DNA of 64,000 nt, from the NCBI GenBank assembly GCA_963693305.1, contig OY855903.1:56324350-56388349 (forward strand). Reading direction: 5' to 3'. This DNA comes from Meandrina meandrites. Lineage: Eukaryota; Cnidaria; Anthozoa; Scleractinia; Meandrinidae. How positions within the stretch are numbered: position 1 is the stretch's first letter; each line of letters begins with the position of its first letter. Below, piece after piece: positions 1 to 9,560 of the stretch. The position numbers and the translations under genes were made by a program. A model generated the notes under the pieces. The model had not been told where the DNA came from. It searched no databases and saw only the letters and a list, made by a program, of their open reading frames with translations.

Positions 1-340
1 GGTGTATTAATTAGTGTACAGATATTTGAATAGATATTTGTTTTGCGCCGACGTGCGTACGTGAGGAACTTAATAAAATGCATTCGTCAAGTTCAATTTC
101 AGAACCTGTCAGTGAAAGGCTGTCATAGGAAAGAAAATTCAGACGGGACCACAAAAGATATTGACGTCGCTTTCGTCAACAAAACCATGAAAGGTTTTAA
201 ACCATAAGCGATTAAAATTTATTTTATACCTATGTGGGCCACTGTATAAGCTTAGAAATATAGTGTGGCTACCTATTTAATAATAAAATTAATAAATGGG
301 AGCTCCGCTTTTAGGCCTGCCTAAATCTATATATTAAAGT
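1..340. repeat. Dispersed repeat, copy 1 (matches 47692-48075)
   Basis: The first 340 bases align almost throughout with 47692-48075. Shared blocks include GTGCGTACGTGAGGAAC and GGGAGCTCCGCTTTTAGGCC, and both copies end at the same TATATTA. Sequence after the end point differs, so this is a dispersed element rather than part of the gene duplication. A shorter piece of the same end block recurs near 46245. The left end may extend upstream of the window. No coding potential was recognised. Confidence 0.7.
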
Positions 341-474
341 AATCACATGATTTTTCTCGTGCAATTTGGGAATCAACATTAGTATGTTTTTATAAAGGCT
401 ACAAATTGCACTCCCCCAAATTGGTTCGCCTTGTGTTGATTTATCCCAAATTGCACGAGAAAAATCGTGTGACT
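341..474. repeat. Small palindromic (MITE-like) hairpin
   Basis: The left arm reads TTTTTCTCGTGCAATTTGGG and the right arm contains its reverse complement with the core CCCAAATTGCACGAGAAAAA. The spacer is short. It carries no ORF and sits between a dispersed repeat and a Crypton relic. It looks like a non-autonomous foldback element. Confidence 0.6.
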
Positions 475-576
475 ACCTTTTCTTATAAAAGTGCTTTAAG
501 ATCAAAGTACATGCAGATTAATCTTATCAGAATCTGATAGCACTTTCAGCCTTTTCCAGCTCTTTCTGGGATTTGG

Positions 577-1069
577 TTACACATTGTGGGGCAGTGTAGA
601 TGGCCCTGGCATACCTGGAGCCTCAAATCCACCATAGAAATTTACAGTGCCAGTGAAAGTGTTATTCACAACACAATTATGGGACTGAAGGGGAGGCTTG
701 TTATTGGGCTCATCACGTTTGGACATCTCCCCACTTATAATGTATGAGAGCTGCCGGCTCTGGTTCTCATCGTCCCCCTCATACGAGTTGAGGCTCATAA
801 TAATGCGGTGCCCAGTTACATCGATAATCTGGTCTCGTCGAACTCCAGCACTTTTGAGCTTTTGCACACATGTCTTCAGGCTTGAGTGGTTGGTGAACTT
901 TTTTCGAGTAGAAGCTTACAACCCTGATTTCTTGGCCCTTGATTTCATAATTTCCCCAATCTTGTGCTCCCCCATACGTTGCCGACTGAACTACAGTTCC
1001 CTCTGTGGTTTGGAAACTATGGTAAGATACAATGGACCATTGGATCTCATGTCAAGAGGTCGCCTGTGA
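577..1069 (-). pseudogene. Crypton-type tyrosine recombinase C-terminus (DUF3504-like), broken
   Basis: Read on the minus strand, one frame gives the end of a Crypton/ZMYM-like tyrosine recombinase. It runs from a DMRSNGPLYLT segment through FTNHSSLKT and IIDVTGHR to SLNSY and a short tail with its stop at 577-579. In this family the NHS-x-RK, TGHR and SLNSY blocks carry the catalytic His/Arg, His and nucleophilic Tyr; here the expected Arg of NHSxRK is Leu. Two in-frame stops, at 991-993 (TAG, where related proteins usually have Trp) and 916-918 (TAA), break the reading. About half of the catalytic domain and everything N-terminal are missing. It lies antisense in an intron of gene A. The family call rests on motif recall; the breaks are read directly. 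Confidence 0.75.
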
Positions 1070-1311
1070 TTGAATAAAAACATACATCTATAGGGTACAC
1101 AAGATCTGGAATTTCAACAATCTTTACACAAAAGAAAGAATAGGGCAATTTATTTGAAAAGAAAATAATTTCACTTTTTTGGCTCTAAGACTAGTCAGGT
1201 GAATTCAATAAAGGTTCAATAAAGCCCGGTCTGAATAGGGTTCATACTTTTGTTTAAGTACAAAATACTTGAACTGGAGTAAAATAACTGAAATATTTTT
1301 TATTCTTTTAG

Positions 1312-1502
1312 TGAATGCGCCCCGTCAGAATCGTCTCGCATGTTAATCCCTCAAAGGAATGCTTTTCAGTTGCGTAAAGTACTTCTTGATTCTGGCCTTC
1401 ATTGTGATATCTGTTACTTTGACCAAAATTGCTACAACTGCACCTTTTGTTCGCCTGGTTTCTACAGTGGCGGAGATGGAACTTGCGTCAAATGCCCTGC
1501 AG
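1312..1502 (+). CDS. Gene A exon: Cys-rich stalk, first module
   Basis: A 191-nt exon between an AG acceptor (TTCTTTTAG) and a GTAAGG donor. It encodes ECAPSESSR, a variable linker, then the cluster CYNCTFCSPGFY and CVKCPAG, typical of ephrin-receptor-like (GCC2/GCC3) repeats. It has the same length, phase and flanking intron sequence as 52602-52792 in gene B. Cys positions are conserved between the two copies while the linker has diverged, which suggests both are under constraint. Confidence 0.85.
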
Positions 1503-4500
1503 GTAAGGTAAGGTAAGGTAAGGTAAGGTAAGGTAAGGTAAGGTAAGGTAAGGTAAGGTAAGGTAAGGTAAGGTAAGGTAAGGTAAGGTAAGGTAAGGTA
1601 AGGTAAGGTAAGGTAAGGTAAGGTAAGGTAAGGTAAGGTAAGGTAAGGTAAGGTAAGGTAAGGTAAGGTAAGGTAAGGTAAGGTAAGGTAAGGTAAGGTA
1701 AGGTAAGGTAAGGTAAGGTAAGGTAAGGTAAGGTAAGGTAAGGTAAGGTAAGGTAAGGTAAGGTAAGGTAAGGTAAGGTAAGGTAAGGTAAGGTAAGGTA
1801 AGGTAAGGTAAGGTAAGGTAAGGTAAGGTAAGGTAAGGTAAGGTAAGGTAAGGTAAGGTAAGGTAAGGTAAGGTAAGGTAAGGTAAGGTAAGGTAAGGTA
1901 AGGTAAGGTAAGGTAAGGTAAGGTAAGGTAAGGTAAGGTAAGGTAAGGTAAGGTAAGGTAAGGTAAGGTAAGGTAAGGTAAGGTAAGGTAAGGTAAGGTA
2001 AGGTAAGGTAAGGTAAGGTAAGGTAAGGTAAGGTAAGGTAAGGTAAGGTAAGGTAAGGTAAGGTAAGGTAAGGTAAGGTAAGGTAAGGTAAGGTAAGGTA
2101 AGGTAAGGTAAGGTAAGGTAAGGTAAAGTAAGGTAAGGTAATTTATTTAACGCCAAATACACAGGGAGTTGTCTCCCAGTCTACTGAACCATAGGCTCAT
2201 GTCGATTAAAGCGTTTGTCAGTTTAAAAACTGAGAATAAATAAAATACATATTAAAAGGATTTAAAAACTACATACTAAAGCTACAATATTGCAATGATC
2301 TTAAAGCTAAAAATGTCGGTATGATTATTTAAGACGATCCCTGTATTGCCAGCCATTGGCAGTTAATTTAGCTAAGCGGTAGATAAATAAGCAATATAAA
2401 GTGTAATAACAACAACAACTAAGCATCCAGTTTCTCAGAACGTTACGAGAAAGCAAACGCTGGTCCTGTGGTAAACTGGCTAGTCAATTTAATCAAGCAC
2501 TGTACAAAAGCGGTCATGTTGTGATCGTATCACAAACCGTCGTTTCCAACTGGTTTGGATCAGTTATATTTGACCTTTAGTGTTAGAGAAAATAAAATAC
2601 ATATATATTAGATTATATTTAACTTATTTACTTACACTAAGCTGAGGTTCCTTTAGTTTGAGCCACAATGTAAACTACTGGGCTGCTAGAAATTGCTTTT
2701 TCACCCAATAAAGTTTTTATTATTATTAATATTATCATTAGTATTATTATTATCATTGTTATTAATATCTTTATTATTATTATCATATTTATTGTTATTA
2801 ATACTATTATTACTGTTGTTGTTGCTTACCACCTTTATGTACATACGTATTCGTACACAGGAGGATTCTACCAGGACGAAATGGGAGAAGTTGAATGGAA
2901 AACGTGTACCAATGGTACTTACGTCTCGGAGGAACGTCATCCTGGGAAAAGTGCAACTGATTGTTGGGCATGTCCATATGGTAGGTACTGTGCAATCTTT
3001 GCCCCATACGTAGTGGTCAGTGACAAAGACTGTAACCAGTTCTGTAGAAAGAACGATCGACATGGATCTGGATTTGAAAGTGGGAGTTTTTGAATAGTGA
3101 TAAGGAGTTTAACTTAGACATTTGATGCCACACTGGTACACCGTGAGAACGTAGCTTCTCTTGTCTTAATTGAGCGCGGTTTTCAGCTAAATACATATTA
3201 AAACCTTATCTTCATCGAGAGGCACAACAAACATTCAATGTAGCACTTAATATACCACACGCTACACATTTAGTACTTGAAATAGAGAAAATGAATAGAT
3301 ACATACTAACATAAAAAAAATAATAAAAAGACAGTGAAAGAAATTCCATTTTCAATAGGTTCGCCCTTTGAACGTTTTTCTTTTTATTTTACAATTCAGC
3401 ATTTATTTAATCCCCGTGTGCCTGCGGGGTCTGACGTTTATTGAACCAGACAAGTTTCTTATCGGAGTTTTAAACAATCTTATTTTTTTTTGACATTAAT
3501 GAGTTGAATTTAAAAAGGCAGAAACGAAACAGTTAATGAAATCTTTCCAACTTCGTTTCAATACAGAAAAATAAAAAAGAAATTCGTTTTCACTAGAGTG
3601 TATGGGTTCCTCTTCGTATACACCTCTATTTAGACTGTATAGTTAGCAAAATAAGTTGAATTGGTTTGCTAGTGGTGGTTTATGAACTTGCTACACTATT
3701 GTTCTCCGAGAATCAGTTCACTAATGTCAGGTTCAAGTAAACGACGGTATCTTGATGGTATCTCTCGCCTACATTTTGTATCCGATATACATTCACGCAC
3801 TCATTTTAGTTAATGAACATTTAGTTATAATTAACGTTTTTCCAGAAATATTTTTATTGTCCCCTACACAGGTACGATATCTAATGAAACTGCTGGCTAC
3901 CGTGCATGTAGATGCCTTCATGGGTTTTACCGGTTGGATCGTTTTGGCCCCTGCTCAGCATGTCCAGCTTACGGCATCAACTGCCACAATGATACAGCAA
4001 TACTGGCACCGAACTATTTCTGGAACTGGACCGAACAAAGTATTAAATTTTTCTACAAGCATTTCGTTGATAACATAAACACTATTGGCCCTAAATACAA
4101 CAAAACATTCTCTAAATTTACAGGTTCACTGCCGAAGCCACTGAAATGTCCTCGTGTTGCCTCTTGCATGGGTGGAATTGACTCAGAATGCAATGAAGGG
4201 TACCAAGGGATTCTATGTGCTACTTGCACCAGTGACCATTATTTCCGATTCAATACTTGTTTGAAATGTCCAAGTATGACTATCACTGTCATTTCTTCCC
4301 TTGGGGTAATTGTTATTTTTGTTGTGGTGTTTATGATGGTTCTGTGGGGAGACTCAAAGGCCGCAGAGGACAGTCGTACCATCGCAGACGTCATCATGTC
4401 GTGCTTCAAGATTGTGATTGGATTTTATCAAGTTGTTACAGGCGTTTTCTCGTCATTGGTGAGGGTTCACTGGCCGGTAGCTTTGATCTCCATGGAAAAA

Positions 4501-7176
4501 TATCTCCACTTCTTTGAAGGAAACATTTTCCAATTTGCTCCATTGAGTTGCATACATCCTCGATTGCGACTAGACCAATTCCAGAAATTCGTAATGGTGA
4601 TTTCTCTGAATGCATTAGTTGTTTTCCTTATTCTTGTGTATCAACTTCTTAAAAGACGCTTCATCAAGGGAAGACTGGATTGTCCCAACAGTGAAAAATT
4701 ACAAGCAATGTCTCTATTAAAGAAATCGTGCTACCGGAACATTTTCATTTTTCTACTGGCTTCATACCCAATAACAAGTAACACAATTATTCGCATTCTA
4801 CCTCTGCCTGGCTCATGTGTCGAAGTATGTTTTACAGAGGAGAGGAACGAATGTACTTCCCTCTTAAGGGCTGACTATTCCATCAAGTGTTTCTCCCCTC
4901 GTCACAAATTATACTGGCCCATCGCCGCTGTGTTTGTATTGTATCCTGTTGGATTTCCTCTTGTGATGCTGTTTCTCATTTACAAATTCCGTGACTCGAG
5001 TTCTGGCGAAAACATTTCCTTTGGTTTGAGAGTGTTCTTTGAAAACTACAAGGAAAAGTTTTGGTTTTGGGAGATAATAGAAATGTACCGTAAGCTGATA
5101 TTAACTTCGCTAATCTTGTTCTTTGGATCTGACAACCTCTCCCAAAATGGCTTTACTGTGGTGATGGTGAGTACGTTTGGAGTGGTCTACACCCTGCTCC
5201 GTCCAATAAAAGGCAAGTTTGAAGATACACTTCAAATCTTGGTACTCTGGATCATCTTCTTTGATGTCTGCCTGGGTGCAATGTACACCAACTATGAAGT
5301 CAGTGAAAGTCATAAAGTGAACGACTCCATCACTATCAACGTTCTCTTTGTGTTTCTTAACAGCTCGGTGTTGTTGGTTGCTTTAGGTAAGCTACGCTAA
5401 TGTAATGTTCCGATGCTAGGCTGTTGAAATTTTAATTAGTTTCAGGAACACTTGGCAATTTTGGTATTAGGAACTAGTTCTCAAACTGAAGTTTGTTTCA
5501 ATCCTCCAGTCCGTGAGTGTTAGCCTGCGTTGCAGACTAAACTAAACCCCGGTATAGTCCGTCTGCGAACTAGCGACCAGAAGCTTGTTCCGGCTCCCCG
5601 CGAGTTACCAGGGTTTTTTTATAATAGCCTCTAATTGGCTCTTGCATATGGCCGTTCTTTCGTGCACCGTGATTGGTCGAGTAATCTCGTGAAACCATAG
5701 TTAAGCTTTCGATGAATGCCAGGTACACAAAATAAACATGGCGGCGATCACGGTAGATCAGTGGAAATTAACGTTTGAAGCGGTGAAAAGCACTTCGAAC
5801 TATCTGACATCCTTCCCGAGCAACGGTAATCTGTCAAATATTTTAAGTGCAACGATGTTTTTGTTGTCTTTCAATTGTCCCGGATATTGTTCATTTTAGA
5901 CCTCGTGGACCAAGTCTCATTTATGCCAGAACGGATGTGGGAGGTTTTGAATGGCAATTTTTATGCCGTGTTCGGTTCTCCCGAGTGTTAGTTGTCAACT
6001 TTTAACTAGAGAGGCATATTTAATGCCAAAGTTTTACCGAATTGTTGGTCGGAGTTTCTTACGAGATGGCATGTTTATTTTCTTTGTTGCTTTGCAAGTT
6101 CGGTTAAGCGTTGCGTGACGACACTAAGAACGGCTACGAAGGTGACTGTTTTGGTTTAGATAAACAATATCCGCGACAATCGGCAGGTATCGAAAGATTA
6201 AAGATTTTCCGAAAACTGTAGCCGGAGATTAGCAAAAACATCGTTGCCCCCCAAAAAACTTTCATAGATTCCCTTTGCTCGGGAAGGATGTCAAATAGTT
6301 CGAAGTGCTTTTCACCGTTTAAAACGTTTTATTAAATTAAAATTTCCACGATCGCCGCCGTGTTTATTTTGTGTATCTGGCATTCATCGAAAGCGTAACT
6401 ATGATTTCACGTAATCCACTCGACCAATTACGGTGCACGAAAGAACGGCCATATGCAAGAGCCAATTAGAGGCTATTATAGAAAACCCTGGTAACTGGCG
6501 GGGGGCAGGAACAAGCTTCTGGTCGCTAGTTTGCAGACGGACTATACCGGGGTTTAGTTTCGTCTGCAACGCAGGCTAGTGAGTGTCAGGTGATTGTGTG
6601 TTTGGTGAGTGAGCGTTTTTAGCTGTCATTCTCTTTTTACAAAACGTGCAGGATTGATAAAAGTGAAAGGGGGTTTTCCTTTTAGCGTGTCTCACCTGAC
6701 AGATTTTTTAGGCTGACATCCACTTTCTTGGCTGTCGTTTTTTCACTCGCCTCAACCAACCTTCTTTTCCCCTAATCCAAAGATAACTCAATTGCGCTCA
6801 TATTACTTGCGCAAAAGAAATCCGCAATATAGACCATAGGTAAAGCTTAACTGAAAAACTATGAACGTTGGCCGCTACTCTCCCCGGATAAGATGCTTGC
6901 CCATCAAGGTTTAACCCTAGCATATTCATGCACATTCATCCAAAAGGTAAACGTGCAGTATGGTCATCTTCACAAAAAACGTTACCAAAGATGTGATGTT
7001 GTCGTCTCTTTTTAGGGAAAGGATTTCTCCATATGAGGTTCTTTTGGAAGAAAATTTCTTCATGTCCGATGAAATGCTTCCATCTCTGCTGTCGAGGAGT
7101 AATGCATCTGAAAATAAAGCTGACCCAAAGAGCTCGGCCATATGACGTTCAGCCACTGCTGATTGAGGAGTTCTAA
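1312..7176 (+). CDS. Gene A: Cys-rich, multi-pass membrane receptor-like protein (3' half of an LRR-receptor gene)
   Basis: Four exons (1312-1502, 2861-2980, 3872-5386, 7016-7176) join in one open frame of about 661 residues ending at TAA 7174-7176. The order is a Cys-rich ephrin-receptor-like stalk, a 'GYRACRCLHGFYR' block, an extracellular loop with NWT and NKT glycosylation sequons, about nine hydrophobic spans, and a basic/Cys cytoplasmic tail. The span region has the WEIIEMYRKLILTSLI-type motif that, as I recall it, marks the multi-pass C-terminal domain of many large Cys-rich surface proteins of invertebrates, algae and oomycetes. The first exon begins in phase 2 after an acceptor, so the gene starts upstream of the window. 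Paralogue B implies that the missing part is an LRR ectodomain. A sensor or adhesion role at the cell surface is inferred; no ligand or signalling partner can be read. Confidence 0.8.
1503..2141 (+). repeat. (GTAAG)n pentanucleotide array grown from a splice donor
   Basis: About 128 head-to-tail copies of GTAAG begin at the first intron base after the exon ending at 1502. One unit near 2125 is changed (AAAGT). GTAAG is itself the 5' splice-site consensus, so the intron opens with more than a hundred consecutive donor-like sites. The paralogous donor at 52793 has fewer than two units before the same downstream intron sequence (ATTTATTTAACGCCAAATAC), so the expansion happened in this copy. The minus-strand open frame through it (PYLTL repeats) is an artefact. 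Confidence 0.95.
2142..2860 (+). other. Intron of gene A with segment shared with gene B, then ATT-rich tract
   Basis: Bases 2142-2370 match 52803-53020, and 2541-2612 match 59425-59495, the two ends of the corresponding intron in gene B. The gene B copy is split by retroelements. A T/ATT-rich low-complexity stretch (about 2700-2825) precedes the acceptor TTCGTACACAG. Open frames there are low-complexity. Confidence 0.7.
2861..2980 (+). CDS. Gene A exon: Cys-rich stalk, second module
   Basis: A 120-nt exon, phase 1 in and out, flanked by TACACAG and GTAGGT. It encodes GFYQDEMGEVEWKTC, NGTYV and SATDCWACPYG, an ephrin-receptor-like repeat with one NGT sequon. It joins in frame to the exons on both sides. 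No counterpart was seen in the visible part of gene B, so that exon should lie beyond 64000. Confidence 0.85.
2981..3871 (+). other. Intron of gene A
   Basis: AT-rich intron of about 0.9 kb between GTAGGT and CCCCTACACAG. No exon, repeat family or RNA gene was recognised in it. Confidence 0.75.
3872..5386 (+). CDS. Gene A exon: extracellular Cys block and multi-pass membrane domain
   Basis: A 1515-nt exon that opens with GTISNETAGYRACRCLHGFY and CSACPAYGINC, then LAPNYFWNWT and a second Cys cluster (CMGG, CNEGY, CATC, CLKC). The first span (ITVISSLGVIVIFVVVFMMV) begins near 4276. Further hydrophobic segments follow near 4380, 4590, 4735, 4915, 5065, 5140, 5230 and 5325, so about nine spans in total. 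A WEIIEMYRKLILTSLI motif precedes a LLRPIKGKFED loop. A single large exon for the whole membrane region contrasts with the tiny LRR exons of the paralogue. The frame runs only 14 nt past the GTAAGC donor at 5387 before a stop, supporting splicing there in phase 1. Confidence 0.85.
5521..6578. mobile_element. Foldback DNA transposon with TAGCCTGCG ends and 8-bp target duplication
   Basis: A 1058-bp element with inverted arms of about 300 bp. It starts TAGCCTGCGTTGCAGAC and ends GTCTGCAACGCAGGCTA. It is flanked on both sides by GTGAGTGT (5513-5520 and 6579-6586), a perfect 8-bp target-site duplication. It carries no transposase frame, so it is non-autonomous. It sits in the last intron of gene A. 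The element at 14572-16100 has the same TAGCCTGCG ends. An 8-bp duplication fits hAT-like chemistry, but the superfamily is not established. Confidence 0.9.
7016..7176 (+). CDS. Gene A terminal exon: cytoplasmic tail and stop
   Basis: Acceptor TCTCTTTTTAG at 7005-7015. Joined to the phase-1 donor at 5386/5387, the exon reads GKGFLHMRFFWKK, a Cys-rich stretch, HLKIKLTQRARPYDVQ and PLLIEEF, then TAA at 7174-7176. The frame is open for all 52 codons and starts directly after the last membrane span, as a juxtamembrane tail should. The longer open frame with its own Met over the same bases is a different phase and is a shadow. AATAAA occurs 12 nt after the stop. Confidence 0.75.
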
Positions 7177-7187
7177 ATTAATAACTT

Positions 7188-7193
7188 AATAAA
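7188..7193 (+). promoter_or_regulatory. Candidate polyadenylation signal of gene A
   Basis: AATAAA, overlapping two more AATAAA copies up to 7201, lies 12 nt after the gene A stop codon. It is the first such cluster after the stop. Alternative signals further down cannot be excluded. Confidence 0.5.
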
Positions 7194-7201
7194 TAAATAA
7201 A

Positions 7202-8176
7202 TTCTAGACTTGGTGGTTACAGTTTAAATGGTTTGAAGTTAAACATCTTAAAAGATGGAGCGGCCTCAAACCTTAAATGACCCTTTAGTCAATTAAGTCA
7301 TTTAGACGGGTTTAATGTGTGAGTCGTTCAAGTCTTTTTTTTTTTAAGTCATTCCATCGAAACAAAACTGACGATAGATTTTGCTCAAGCCTTGCGTGTT
7401 GGTTGCTAATTTTAAGAGATCCTGAATTTTAAATCAAGTAAAAATAGAAGGGTTCTCATCTTTTTTTTTAGGAGCAGGGGGACCTAATGCAGATACACCA
7501 TAATTCTTTGCAATGTCGGCTTCCAGAAACGTTATTTTTCGAACCATTCACTTTATGTCTCGTGAGAGCAGACGAAATGAAATATAACAATAGTTCAGTC
7601 GATGCACTTCATCGACTTCGAGGAACAATTTAATGTAAGTTAAAGATGATGTTCTTTAGTAAATTCATAGTGCTCTCAACAGGAGTCGAACCGTTGACCT
7701 TCCGGTTTGTACTTTGAACGGTCTACCCCTGATCATGAGCTATATGAGAATCGTGGTTGCAAGGCTATTAAACTGCGTTATTTTGACAAAAATCATGCAT
7801 ATCATTCTGCTAGGTTATGAATGTCAATGCCAGTGATGATAAAGCATTTTAAGGTGTCACTGATTAAAATTGCCTGACATGCAGAGGTCTCGAAGCCACA
7901 ATTTTATTTTCACTAGAACTGGCTAATGTATCTAATAGCAGGAACACATTAAAATAATGAAAAAACGTATTTTTTAACTATATTTCGTTTTATCGTCGGG
8001 CAAGACCGTGACAGCCCGATACCTTTTCGATCGGTGCCGATGCTTATCACCGGATTATTAGCGGGAACTTGGGGGTACTTTTGCTAATCACCTTGGCTGG
8101 GATTCTATAATGTTAGTTAATTTAACGTTCCCTCCCCAAGCACTGTGCTAGCCCTAACAATTTCATTTGTAGTTAA
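7202..8176. other. Intergenic stretch with a degenerate tRNA-like fragment
   Basis: No gene was seen. At about 7676-7748 (minus) there is a tRNA-like piece with a good B box (GGTTCGACTCC) and a poor A box. It is probably a SINE head or tRNA pseudogene. Confidence 0.5.
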
Positions 8177-8460
8177 TGTGAAGTGAAGTGAAGTGAAGTG
8201 AATACTTTATTTACCCTCGGATTGTAGAGTAGCTTTAACAGCTAATGTCTCCGAGCATTTCAAAAGCACAATGGACAAAGGCCAGTCCACAACACCGGGA
8301 ACTTCGTGCCCTACTCTTTACGATGAGTGTGTGGGTTCTTTAACGTCCCCTGCTGACCATAACAGTGAAGATGCAGGAGACGGGACCTACGGTTTATCGT
8401 CCTTGTCAGAGAAGACTAGAATATCTAACCATTTGTAGATGCCATTGCAAAGGCAGCATA

Positions 8461-8499
<39 letters not shown>

Positions 8500-8573
8500 G
8501 CTGGGGCTCGAACCCGAGACCTCCCGCACGGTAGTCCGACGCTCTACCAACTGAGCTAACCGGTCGGCGGTCA
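8177..8573 (-). mobile_element. tRNA-derived SINE
   Basis: On the minus strand a tRNA-like head at about 8573-8500 has an A box (TAGCTCAGTTGG, 8547-8558) and a B box (GGTTCGAGCCC, 8504-8514). A body of about 300 bp without coding sequence follows. The 3' end is a simple tail of TTCAC repeats (8177-8201). Head, body and short-repeat tail are the standard SINE layout. It lies between the two copies of the gene A terminal-exon block. Confidence 0.8.
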
Positions 8574-9163
8574 AAAGGTTATAAAGGTCATAATGGTTAG
8601 CAGCATCACTGCCTTATAAAAAAAGAGTAAGGGATGTTTTTAATTTGTCCCCATTTTAGCTGCCATTCTCTTTTTACAAAACGGGGAGGATTGGTACGAG
8701 CGAAAGGGTTTTTTTAAGTCTGGATCAGCAGACTCATTTTTTAGCCTGACCTAAATTTGCTTAACTTTTGTTTTCCATTCGCCCCAACCAAATAACAACT
8801 TATCCAAAGATGACTTAATGGCCTTTACTTGCGCCAAATACGACAGCAATGTTGGCCATAAGGAAAGTGGCTGACAGTGAGGGTATAAGTATTTTCCAAA
8901 GCTTGAATGAAAAGCCATGAGCATTGGACGCTATTCTCCCCGGATTAAATGCTGGTCCATCAAGGGTTTACACAAGCACACTCATATTCATTCAAGACAT
9001 TTTTCTCTTTACAGGAATATCTGGTTTAGTTAAATGGCGATAGTTTAAGCAAAGTCCTGATTAAAATTACACTACTACAAACGTTTGACTCGCCAAAACA
9101 TGTTTTCTAGGGTTTTCTCTACGAAAAACAAAAAATTACCAAATATGTGACATCTCTTTGTAG

Positions 9164-9303
9164 GGAAAGGATTTCTCCGTATGAGGTTCTTTTGGAAGAA
9201 CATTTCTTCAAGTCCGATGCTTCCACTTCTGCTGTCCAGGAGTTACTACAATTACCGTTTGACTATTCAGTCAAGTTTAAAACTCTGTTGTTGCCAGGGG
9301 TGA
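9164..9303 (+). pseudogene. Duplicate of gene A terminal exon, possible alternative 3' exon
   Basis: After the acceptor CATCTCTTTGTAG the sequence GGAAAGGATTTCTCCGTATG matches the start of the exon at 7016. Spliced to the gene A donor it reads GKGFLRMRFFWKNISSSPML, then diverges into SYYNYRLTIQSSLKLCCC and stops at TGA 9301-9303 (45 codons). An intact acceptor, open frame and conserved first 20 residues allow use as an alternative last exon. The unrelated C-terminus and missing nearby AATAAA make a decaying copy just as likely. Confidence 0.55.
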
Positions 9304-9315
9304 CAGAGCTAGATT

Positions 9316-9405
9316 CCATTGGAAACATCTCGTGCTATTGACGTTATCAGTCTGTTATACACGCGCGGAACTAATAACGTCAATAGCACGAGATGTTTAC
9401 AATGG
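9316..9405. repeat. 90-bp hairpin insertion
   Basis: Arms of about 32 bp (CATCTCGTGCTATTGACG and its reverse complement) around a 25-nt loop. It is present in the duplicated block at 8655-9560 but absent from the sister block at 6620-7290, so it post-dates the duplication or was lost from the sister. Confidence 0.65.
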
Positions 9406-9560
9406 AAACTAGCAGAGTTACGGTAAAACGTGGGGGCAAAACTTCCCTCGTTGCATACTCTGCTGATAACTGAACTCATACGGTAATGAAAATAAGTCCC
9501 AAATTCGGTGGTTATAACTTAAATGGCTTTACAGTTGCAGATCTTCAATGTTGGCGGGGG

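Larger units (their letters stand above)
6620..7290 (+). repeat. Segmental duplication unit 1 (around the last exon of gene A)
   Basis: This block aligns with 8655-9560. Shared stretches include CATTCTCTTTTTACAAAACG, CTACTCTCCCCGGAT-type sequence, the terminal exon itself, and GGCCTCAAACCTT downstream. Unit 2 lies about 2 kb further on, separated from unit 1 by a SINE and other intergenic DNA. Confidence 0.8.
8655..9560 (+). repeat. Segmental duplication unit 2 (diverged terminal-exon block)
   Basis: Second copy of 6620-7290, clearly more diverged in the flanks than in the first half of the exon. It contains a small hairpin insertion at 9316-9405 that is absent from unit 1. Confidence 0.8.

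Noticed and set aside
1488..2162. 224-residue minus-strand open frame of LPYLT repeats
   Set aside because: Produced entirely by the GTAAG microsatellite; period five gives an endless open frame.
3752..4078. Met-initiated frame overlapping the start of the gene A membrane exon
   Set aside because: Different phase; the splice-consistent frame across 3872 carries the conserved Cys motifs.
8500..8573. Functional tRNA gene on the minus strand
   Set aside because: A and B boxes are good, but the acceptor stem is not clearly paired and a SINE body with a repeat tail follows.
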